Assembly: GCA_028244835.1 (NCBI GenBank)
Contig: JAOKBJ010000003.1
Location: forward strand, 1-64,000
DNA length: 64,000 bases
Direction of reading: 5' to 3'
Source of the DNA: Methylophilaceae bacterium
Lineage (GTDB): Bacteria > Pseudomonadota > Gammaproteobacteria > Burkholderiales > Methylophilaceae
Part shown: positions 1-4,943 of the stretch, one piece after another
Position numbering within the stretch: the first letter of the stretch is position 1
Layout of the letters: every line of letters starts with the position of its first letter
Notes under the pieces: generated by a model
The model's database searches: none
Told to the model about the DNA's origin: nothing
What the model saw: only the letters and a program-made list of their open reading frames with translations
Translations under genes and position numbers: made by a program

Positions 1-19
1 ATATTAGCAATTTTTAAGG
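1..19. repeat. 19-bp direct repeat, left copy
   Basis: The sequence atattagcaatttttaagg recurs exactly at 2376-2394. The two copies bracket the small-protein cassette. Because this copy starts at base 1, the match may extend beyond the window. It could be a duplicated promoter segment (the right copy lies just upstream of the first cassette gene) or a junction left by insertion or tandem duplication. Confidence 0.6.
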
Positions 20-62
20 TAGGGTAAGCTGAATTTCAGCCACACCAATTAAATACCTTTTC

Positions 63-203
63 TTATAAACTTGCAGACCACCACAAAACAATTTTTAACG
101 CTACAAGAGCAAATATTAATTCTATAATTTCTTTTTCTTCTTGATTGGTTTCTGCCCACCAGATTTGATGGTTTAGATTTTTTAATACTTCACTTTTTTT
201 CAT
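63..203 (-). CDS. Small single-pass membrane protein, 46 aa, unrecognised
   Basis: A complete short reading frame, ATG to TAA, preceded by AGGAG six bases before the ATG, which supports translation. The product starts MKKSEVLKNLNHQIWWAETN, is charged in the middle (QEEKE), and ends with a hydrophobic stretch from about residue 26 to 46 (IIELIFALVALKIVLWW) that would form one membrane helix near the C-terminus. It is the last gene of the minus-strand cassette, about 108 bases after the signal-peptide remnant. No family is recognised. The helix position would suit a tail-anchored or small regulatory membrane protein, but this is inference. Confidence 0.6.
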   Translation of the reverse strand: MKKSEVLKNLNHQIWWAETNQEEKEIIELIFALVALKIVLWWSASL

Positions 204-311
204 GCTGTTCTCCTATTTAGCTACTTTGACAATTGTCTAGGTGTAGCAAGTTGGTTTAAATTACCTATATAGAAATTATATAATTGTATTAAGTGTTATT
301 CATCAAGATTT

Positions 312-356
312 TCATGAGTTAGGTATTAAGAATAAGAGAAAGAATAGTTTTTTCAT
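312..356 (-). pseudogene. Remnant of a third copy of the duplicated exported-protein gene
   Basis: ATG overlaps the stop of the preceding gene as TAATG and encodes only MKKLFFLLFLIPNS before TGA. The first 13 residues match the signal peptides of the two genes at 1175-1513 and 1514-1972 (MKKLLLLLFLIPNLVMA and MKKILLLLFLIPNLVMA), and the DNA is also closely similar. This is best read as the surviving 5' end of a third tandem copy whose body was deleted. A short functional hydrophobic peptide is possible but less likely. Confidence 0.6.
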
Positions 357-1159
357 TACTTATAAAGTTTATATAAAGCATTTTCAAAAGCTACAGCAAG
401 AAGTGGATTCACATTCTCCTTACCCAAACTCTCATTTAAAGCTAACCTTGCCATTAACTGCTGTGTTGCTAAAGATTTAATATAATCTTTGTTTTTAAAG
501 AAATTTAAAGCCACTGAAAATGCTAAGTCATCATGCGAATAGGACATCGGTCCATCATTTAGTTTTTTAGCAATTGCCGCAACCTTTGCTTTAGGAATAA
601 TCTTTCCTAACAGCTGCTCATGTGCCATTTTTATGGATTGATTAAGTGAGGTTTTATTTGGTTTTCCACCTTTAACTTTAGCCGCAGTTGCAAAGTCATC
701 CATCAAGCTCTTTTTATGAGTACCTGATTTTATTAGGGCCTTACCAGATTTAAGAATAACTCTATTCTTAGCATCGCTTGAATTACCATATAGTAAAGCA
801 GCAATAACAAAGGGATAGAACATTTCAGCTAACAATGGAATATCGGTCACCAGTTCCTGAAAGATAATGTATACCCCGACAGGAATAAAGCCTAGAGCAA
901 CAATAATATTAAGAATATTTTTTTGAAGAGAACTCATGATTGACCAAAAGGCACAGTAAGATACTAATGCAGTAAAACCTAGATACACAAATAAAAAACC
1001 AAAAAATTCTTGGAATCCTACTTTGGTGAACCCGTTAGCTGTCTCGTAGAATGTCCCCGACCATGTTGGTCCTTCATGTAAGAAACTTAAATAAGCTATT
1101 GCAATAAAAACTGCAACATTAAAATATCGCCACTGTTTTGCATTATTTTCATTTGCCAT
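356..1159 (-). CDS. Uncharacterised multi-pass membrane protein with soluble C-terminal domain
   Basis: 267 aa; ATG at 1159 with GGAG seven bases upstream. The N-terminal half has about four hydrophobic segments (roughly residues 10-26, 51-75, 81-103 and 107-124). It is followed by a basic, soluble C-terminal half of about 140 residues rich in Lys and Ala (for example KVKGGKPNKTS and KIIPKAKVAAIAKK), probably cytoplasmic. No known family is recognised. It lies 15 bases after the duplicated exported-protein genes on the same strand and is likely cotranscribed. The pairing of small exported proteins with a membrane protein could indicate a transport, envelope or immunity function, but nothing in the sequence decides this. 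Confidence 0.7.
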   Translation of the reverse strand: MANENNAKQWRYFNVAVFIAIAYLSFLHEGPTWSGTFYETANGFTKVGFQEFFGFLFVYLGFTALVSYCAFWSIMSSLQKNILNIIVALGFIPVGVYIIFQELVTDIPLLAEMFYPFVIAALLYGNSSDAKNRVILKSGKALIKSGTHKKSLMDDFATAAKVKGGKPNKTSLNQSIKMAHEQLLGKIIPKAKVAAIAKKLNDGPMSYSHDDLAFSVALNFFKNKDYIKSLATQQLMARLALNESLGKENVNPLLAVAFENALYKLYK

Positions 1160-1174
1160 CCTATCTCTCCAAAA

Positions 1175-1513
1175 TTATTTAGGCACCCCGACTAGGTCCA
1201 AACAAGTCTCATATATTTTTTTTGCTGCAAAATCACTTTTTGCCCTTGCACTTTGCGCTGCACAACTTGAGCGTTCTTGTTCTACACTAGTAGTTCTTTC
1301 TTCGGGTTCTACGTTATAGGTTTCTGCAGCTTTTTGAACAGTAATATAGTCTTCTGTACCCGCTTTATCTGGGTTGACATCTAACCAATCTTGATATTTA
1401 TTTGTTGTTTGCTCTATGGGAGCTGGGGTTATAGTTTCTTTTTTTTTCCATTTTGATTCCTCCGCCATCACCAGATTAGGTATCAAGAATAAGAGTAAGA
1501 GTAGTTTTTTCAT
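1175..1513 (-). CDS. Small exported protein, tandem paralogue B, two conserved Cys
   Basis: 112 aa. The N-terminus MKKLLLLLFLIPNLVMA is a clear Sec signal peptide (cleavage after A17 likely), leaving a mature chain starting EESKWKKK. It shares with its neighbour at 1514-1972 the segment WLDxNPDKAGTEDYITVQKA and a nearly identical C-terminal 42 residues containing Cys84 and Cys104, twenty residues apart and able to form a disulfide in the periplasm. Its ATG directly follows the neighbour's TAA. The WLxxNPxKAGTxxY pattern recalls a motif I associate with phage structural proteins; this is recollection, not a search. Function unknown. Confidence 0.7.
   Translation of the reverse strand: MKKLLLLLFLIPNLVMAEESKWKKKETITPAPIEQTTNKYQDWLDVNPDKAGTEDYITVQKAAETYNVEPEERTTSVEQERSSCAAQSARAKSDFAAKKIYETCLDLVGVPK
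1179..1303. repeat. 125-bp direct repeat, copy 1 (3' end of exported-protein paralogue B)
   Basis: Matches 1521-1645 with a single mismatch (G at 1190 versus T at 1532). It encodes the shared C-terminal part of the two paralogues. Further near-identical blocks are 1328-1387/1757-1816 and the signal-peptide segments ending at 1513 and 1972. Near identity of DNA, not just protein, implies recent duplication or gene conversion. Confidence 0.9.
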
Positions 1514-1972
1514 TTACTTTTTAGGCACCCCTACTAGGTCCAAACAAGTCTCATATATTTTTTTTGCTGCAAAATCACTTTTTGCCCTTGCACTTTGCGC
1601 TGCACAACTTGAGCGTTCTTGTTCTACACTAGTAGTTCTTTCTTCAGTAAGCTCAGGGGGAGGTCCAGCAGCTATAAGAGCTTGTATTTCTTCCTCTGAA
1701 AGCCCAGCAGCTCTAGCAGCTTCTACATTAAAAGTAGGTTGTTTATATTCTTCTAAAGCTTTTTGAACAGTAATATAGTCTTCTGTACCCGCTTTATCTG
1801 GGTTGGCATCTAACCATTTTTGGAATCTTTCTTGGTGGGTCTCAACTACTGTATATTCGCTGGGGTCTAAATCATTAATATTTAGAATTGGAGTTACTTT
1901 TTTTTTCCACTTTGATTCCTCCGCCATCACCAGATTAGGTATTAAGAATAAGAGTAGGAGTATTTTTTTCAT
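1514..1972 (-). CDS. Small exported protein, tandem paralogue A, two conserved Cys
   Basis: 152 aa with signal peptide MKKILLLLFLIPNLVMA. The mature part shares WLDANPDKAGTEDYITVQKA and the C-terminal tail (Cys123 and Cys143) with the 112-aa paralogue. It differs by two extra segments, one after the signal peptide and one of about 35 residues in the middle (around residues 77-109, including GLSEEEIQALIAAG). Its ATG overlaps the TGA of the upstream 75-aa gene as ATGA, indicating translational coupling, and its TAA abuts the ATG of the next copy. No family recognised. It is likely periplasmic, given the signal peptide and cysteine pair. Confidence 0.7.
   Translation of the reverse strand: MKKILLLLFLIPNLVMAEESKWKKKVTPILNINDLDPSEYTVVETHQERFQKWLDANPDKAGTEDYITVQKALEEYKQPTFNVEAARAAGLSEEEIQALIAAGPPPELTEERTTSVEQERSSCAAQSARAKSDFAAKKIYETCLDLVGVPKK
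1521..1645. repeat. 125-bp direct repeat, copy 2 (3' end of exported-protein paralogue A)
   Basis: Partner of 1179-1303 at an offset of 342 bases, with one mismatch. Such a repeat is a ready substrate for RecA-dependent or slippage-driven gain and loss of copies, which fits the truncated third copy at 312-356. Confidence 0.9.
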
Positions 1973-2196
1973 AAGACCAGCTTATCTAATTCATCAGTAA
2001 ACATATATGCGTACAATAATACAATTATGGTTGTAACCAATAAGACGAGTAAAAATTCATTAATACCTTCACGATAGCTTTCATCAGAAATATAAGCCAT
2101 CAAAGTACCAAGAACTAGTAAACCACCAAAAATTGAAGGAATAACTATTAGGAGATTGGTGTGGGCAATCCAATGAAATATATCTGCGAGTGACAT
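1969..2196 (-). CDS. Small two-helix membrane protein, 75 aa, unrecognised
   Basis: Starts MSLADIFHWIAHTN and has two strongly hydrophobic segments, about residues 14-36 and 46-67, joined by a charged loop (SDESYREGINE). Size and helix pattern resemble holins or other small pore or regulator proteins, but no diagnostic motif is present. The stop overlaps the ATG of the exported-protein gene (ATGA). The bases around this start (CTGGTCTTATG) recur exactly at the next start, 1970-1980, suggesting a duplicated junction. It follows the 32-aa gene by 45 bases and belongs to the same minus-strand transcription unit. Confidence 0.6.
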   Translation of the reverse strand: MSLADIFHWIAHTNLLIVIPSIFGGLLVLGTLMAYISDESYREGINEFLLVLLVTTIIVLLYAYMFTDELDKLVL

Positions 2197-2205
2197 AAGA
2201 CCAGT

Positions 2206-2240
2206 TTACCCCCAGACAATTATGTGGGCAAATGGGGTGA
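2206..2240 (-). promoter_or_regulatory. Possible hairpin covering the ribosome binding site of the 75-aa gene
   Basis: On the plus strand ttacccc (2206-2212) and ggggtga (2234-2240) can pair over seven positions with one G-T. In the minus-strand mRNA this would pair the G-rich stretch upstream of the 75-aa start with bases directly after the stop codon of the 32-aa ORF. Translation of the small ORF could therefore open the site. The spacing from the G-run to the ATG is long (12 bases), so this is tentative. Confidence 0.25.
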
Positions 2241-2241
2241 G

Positions 2242-2340
2242 CTAATTAAAGGCTGCTAGTTTGGGAAGTGATAACCTGATAAATCTTTCTGCCATTATAT
2301 ATAAAACTATTACCCATGTTGCTACAGTGGTTGGGTTCAT
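2242..2340 (-). CDS. Very small hydrophobic protein or leader peptide, 32 aa
   Basis: ATG to TAG frame with a strong Shine-Dalgarno GGAGGT five bases before the ATG, the best in this cassette. The product starts MNPTTVATWVIVLYIMAERF and contains one hydrophobic stretch (residues 5-17) followed by a basic amphipathic tail. As the first ORF of the cassette it could be a small membrane protein, a toxin-like peptide, or a translated leader coupled to the 75-aa gene 45 bases downstream. No family recognised. Confidence 0.5.
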   Translation of the reverse strand: MNPTTVATWVIVLYIMAERFIRLSLPKLAAFN

Positions 2341-2375
2341 TTAGTACCTCCATTAATGGTTAACTACATATCTAT

Positions 2376-2394
2376 ATATTAGCAATTTTTAAGG
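2376..2394. repeat. 19-bp direct repeat, right copy
   Basis: Exact copy of bases 1-19. It lies 36 bases upstream of the first cassette start codon (minus strand), where a promoter would be expected. A second copy at the far end of the cassette could mean that another cassette unit begins beyond the left edge of the window. Confidence 0.6.
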
Positions 2395-2433
2395 AGGTAA
2401 AACATTGTCAAAATCATGAGTTTTTAAAACTAG

Positions 2434-2456
2434 ACTGTATACCAAACTGTATACTA
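2434..2456. repeat. Two tandem 11-base repeats with GTATAC core
   Basis: actgtatacca and actgtatacta start 12 bases apart, and each contains the palindrome GTATAC. They sit between the tRNA-Ser 3' end and the cassette, upstream of the cassette genes. Spacing near one helical turn suits an operator or arm-type recombinase sites. No matching regulator or integrase gene is in the window. Confidence 0.4.
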
Positions 2457-2475
2457 TTTTGTTTTATATATAGAG

Positions 2476-2508
2476 AAACCCTTTTAATTTATTGAATATA
2501 AAGGGTTT
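2476..2508 (-). terminator. Inverted repeat downstream of tRNA-Ser, possible terminator
   Basis: aaaccctt (2476-2483) pairs with aagggttt (2501-2508) across a 17-base AT-rich loop, just after the tRNA 3' end in the minus direction. There is no clear U-tract after the stem, so termination is plausible but not certain. Confidence 0.35.
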
Positions 2509-2521
2509 ATTAATATAAATA

Positions 2522-2611
2522 TGGAGGAAGGAGCGGGATTCGAACCCGCGTCAGGTATGAACCTGAACACGCTTTCCAAGCGTGCGACTTAAACCACTCA
2601 TCCACCCTTCC
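2522..2611 (-). tRNA. serV-like: tRNA-Ser (anticodon GGA)
   Basis: A complete cloverleaf on the minus strand. The acceptor GGAAGGG pairs with TCCTTCC; the anticodon stem CACGC/GCGTG encloses loop TTGGAAA (anticodon GGA, reading UCC and UCU). The long variable arm has a perfect 6-bp stem TCAGGT/ACCTGA, diagnostic of class II tRNAs. The T stem is GCGGG/CCCGC with loop TTCGAAT, and CCA is encoded. The discriminator base reads U73 rather than the usual G73 of bacterial serine tRNAs, a small oddity. A near-perfect -10 box lies just upstream. tRNA genes are common integration sites, which matters for the cassette beside it, although no duplicated tRNA end was found. Confidence 0.93.
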
Positions 2612-2620
2612 GAACGATAA

Positions 2621-2626
2621 ATTATA
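2621..2626 (-). promoter_or_regulatory. -10 box of the tRNA-Ser promoter
   Basis: TATAAT on the minus strand, ten bases upstream of the tRNA 5' end. A weak -35 (TTAATC, 2644-2649) lies 17 bases further upstream. The position fits a dedicated tRNA promoter. Confidence 0.45.
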
Positions 2627-2822
2627 TAGCTATTAAATGTATTGATTAAGGTATTTTTATAAAAGAATTTTAATGGTACATCTTGATTTAAAGAGAATAG
2701 CGGTTTATTGTAATGTATAAATAAAATTCGCATGCAAAGTAACACTAAAATTTATTTATTAAATATCTTAAAGATTTTTAATAAATGTACATATCAAGTA
2801 ATTTAAATAATTGGAGGAATCA

Positions 2823-4343
2823 ATGGCATACACAACATTAAATAATCTTGGCATCAAAAGTCCATACAAAGAAAAATATGACAATTTTATTGGGGGAAAA
2901 TGGACTAAACCAGTTGATGGTAAATATTTCGAAAATATTACCCCTATTTCTGGGAAGCCATTCTGTGAGGTTGCTCGATCTAATGAAAAAGACATTGAAT
3001 TAGCTCTAGATGCAGCACATACAGCAAAAGATGCTTGGGGAAAAACAAGTACGACAGAGCGCTCTAACATACTATTAAAAATAGCTGACGTGATGGAGCA
3101 GAATCTTGAGACAATTTCTCTAGCTGAAACTATTGATAATGGTAAGTCTATTAGAGAATGTATAAATGCTGATATCCCTTTAGCCATCGATCATTTTAGA
3201 TACTTTGCAGGCGCTATAAGAGCTCAGGAAGGTAGTATTGGTGAGATTGATAATGATACTATGGCTTATCATTTTCATGAGCCGCTAGGGGTTGTGGGCC
3301 AAATTATCCCATGGAATTTTCCAATTCTCATGGCTGTATGGAAGCTAGCACCAGCACTTGCTGCTGGGAATTGTATTGTTTTAAAGCCAGCAGAACAAAC
3401 ACCCGTATCAATACTAGTTGTAATGGAGCTAATTGCTGACCTTTTACCTGCCGGCACCCTTAATATAGTCAATGGCTTTGGTTTAGAAGCAGGTAAGCCA
3501 CTCGCAAGCTCAAGTCGAATTGCAAAAATTGCCTTTACAGGTGAGACCACTACTGGCCGACTAATTATGCAATATGCATCACAAAATATTATTCCAGTAA
3601 CTCTTGAACTAGGTGGTAAATCTCCTAATATCTTCTTTGAAGATATTATGGAAGCAGATGATGGTATGTTTGATAAGGCACTTGAGGGTTTCACAATGTT
3701 TGCTTTAAATCAGGGGGAAGTTTGTACATGTCCTTCAAGAGCAATCATACAAGAATCTATCTATGATAAATTTATGGAAAGAGCCCTTGAGAGAGTAAAA
3801 GCTATTAAACAAGTAAGCCCTCTTGAAGCAGATAATATGCATGGTGCTCAAGCTTCCAGTGAGCAGATGGAAAAAATTCTATCTTATATTGCTTTGGGAA
3901 AAGAAGAAGGTGCAGAACTTCTTATCGGTGGTAATCGAAAAATTATGGATGGCGAACATGCCGAAGGTTATTACATTGAGCCAACAGTTTTTAAAGGTAA
4001 TAATAAAATGAGAATTTTCCAAGAAGAGATTTTTGGTCCTGTCGTATCGGTGACAACATTTAAAGATGAGGCTGAAGCACTAGAAATTGCAAATGACACT
4101 CTTTATGGGTTAGGTGCTGCAGTTTGGACTAGAGATATGAATACTGCTTTTAGAATGGGTAAAGGTATTCAGGCAGGCCGAGTCTGGACAAATTGTTACC
4201 ATGCCTACCCTGCTCACGCAGCTTTTGGTGGTTACAAACAGTCTGGTATCGGTCGTGAGAATCATAAAATGATGCTTGATCATTACCAACAAACTAAAAA
4301 CTTATTAGTCAGCTATACAGAAACTAAACTTGGTTTCTTTTAG
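2823..4343 (+). CDS. aldB-like: AldB/ExaC-type NAD(P)-dependent aldehyde dehydrogenase
   Basis: 506 aa from the ATG at 2823, which has GGAGG five bases upstream; an upstream TTG at 2811 is in frame but has no such site. ALDH family hallmarks are present: the cofactor-binding IIPWNFP segment, FTGETTTG, the general base Glu262 in LELGGKSPN, and catalytic Cys301 in [11 protein letters not shown]. That last motif is characteristic of the AldB/acetaldehyde dehydrogenase subgroup. It oxidises acetaldehyde or related aldehydes to acids in the cytoplasm. Length is normal. The following DUF779 gene is a frequent partner of this subgroup. Exact substrate cannot be read from the sequence. Confidence 0.92.
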   Translation: MAYTTLNNLGIKSPYKEKYDNFIGGKWTKPVDGKYFENITPISGKPFCEVARSNEKDIELALDAAHTAKDAWGKTSTTERSNILLKIADVMEQNLETISLAETIDNGKSIRECINADIPLAIDHFRYFAGAIRAQEGSIGEIDNDTMAYHFHEPLGVVGQIIPWNFPILMAVWKLAPALAAGNCIVLKPAEQTPVSILVVMELIADLLPAGTLNIVNGFGLEAGKPLASSSRIAKIAFTGETTTGRLIMQYASQNIIPVTLELGGKSPNIFFEDIMEADDGMFDKALEGFTMFALNQGEVCTCPSRAIIQESIYDKFMERALERVKAIKQVSPLEADNMHGAQASSEQMEKILSYIALGKEEGAELLIGGNRKIMDGEHAEGYYIEPTVFKGNNKMRIFQEEIFGPVVSVTTFKDEAEALEIANDTLYGLGAAVWTRDMNTAFRMGKGIQAGRVWTNCYHAYPAHAAFGGYKQSGIGRENHKMMLDHYQQTKNLLVSYTETKLGFF

Positions 4344-4367
4344 AATCAGATTAAATAAGTTTAAAAT

Positions 4368-4397
4368 AAAAGGCAGAAATCTATTCTGCCTTTTTTA
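4368..4397 (+). terminator. Strong rho-independent terminator after the aldehyde dehydrogenase
   Basis: Stem aaaaggcagaa (4368-4378) pairs perfectly with ttctgcctttt (4384-4394) around a 5-base loop and runs into a T-tract (4391-4396). It ends only 8 bases before the DUF779 start codon, so it either ends the dehydrogenase transcript or attenuates read-through into DUF779. Confidence 0.85.
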
Positions 4398-4404
4398 TTA
4401 AATT

Positions 4405-4782
4405 ATGATTACACGAATAACAACAACAGAAGCTGCCAATAATCTTATTGATGAGTTAAAAAATACTCATGGTGATCTTATGTTCCATCAGTCTGGTGGT
4501 TGTTGCGATGGAAGTGCTCCTATGTGCTTTGCTGCTGGGGAATTTTATTTGGGTAATGCTGATGTAGAAATTGGTCATGCTCATGGTACACCATTTTATA
4601 TGAGCTCTTCTCAATTTGAATACTGGGAGCATACACACTTGATACTTGATGCAATTAAAGGAACAGGTGGGCAATTCTCCCTTGAAAGGCCAACAGGATT
4701 AAGATTCATAATTCGTTCAAGACTTTATTCAGATGAGGAGTGGAAATACCTTGAAAAATTCCCTGTAAAAAAATGTGGTTAA
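4405..4782 (+). CDS. DUF779 family protein, partner of aldehyde dehydrogenase
   Basis: 125 aa with the family's conserved features: the HQSGGCCDGSAPMC segment (adjacent Cys pair plus a third Cys) near residues 28-40, and a central IGHAHGTPFYMS region. The family is typically encoded next to AldB-like dehydrogenases, as here, but its biochemical role is not established; a metal- or cofactor-related accessory role is a guess. No Shine-Dalgarno is visible before the ATG, because the preceding bases are the terminator T-tract and an AT-rich spacer. Expression may therefore be low, leaderless or terminator-controlled. Confidence 0.85.
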   Translation: MITRITTTEAANNLIDELKNTHGDLMFHQSGGCCDGSAPMCFAAGEFYLGNADVEIGHAHGTPFYMSSSQFEYWEHTHLILDAIKGTGGQFSLERPTGLRFIIRSRLYSDEEWKYLEKFPVKKCG

Positions 4783-4820
4783 TTAATTAAACTAATCTCA
4801 TAATAAGGTAAAATAAAATT

Positions 4821-4915
4821 GGCGGGTCTCCTCGCATTGTTATTTAGCCAACCTGGTCAGATGCGGAAGCAAGCAGCCACAACTATTGATACAAGTGCCG
4901 GGGGCCAGACTCGCC
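4821..4915 (+). ncRNA. ffs: 4.5S RNA of the signal recognition particle
   Basis: The conserved SRP core is present: GGTCAGATGCGGAAGCA, followed by AGCAGCCA and the GTGCCGGGGG strand of the symmetric and asymmetric loops. Terminal strands ggcgggtct (4821-4829) and agactcgcc (4907-4915) pair to close the hairpin. It binds Ffh for cotranslational membrane targeting. Its place directly upstream of dnaX is a conserved proteobacterial arrangement. Confidence 0.95.
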
Positions 4916-4943
4916 ATTTACTAAACTAACCAGAAGTTAACCT

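Noticed and set aside
28-40. Palindrome gctgaatttcagc as a terminator of the 46-aa gene
   Set aside because: The perfect stem leaves a one-base loop and there is no T-tract on the relevant strand.
1416-2000. Plus-strand open frames opposite the exported-protein genes
   Set aside because: They are antisense to genes with clear signal peptides and coupled starts; their Phe/Ser-rich content is what the repeats give in reverse.
1-2611. Integrated genetic island with tRNA-end att sites
   Set aside because: The 19-bp repeats do not match the tRNA 3' end, and no integrase is present; kept only as an open possibility.
2551-2745. 64-codon open frame on the minus strand through the tRNA-Ser gene
   Set aside because: It overlaps the tRNA cloverleaf fully; no ribosome binding site and no family likeness.
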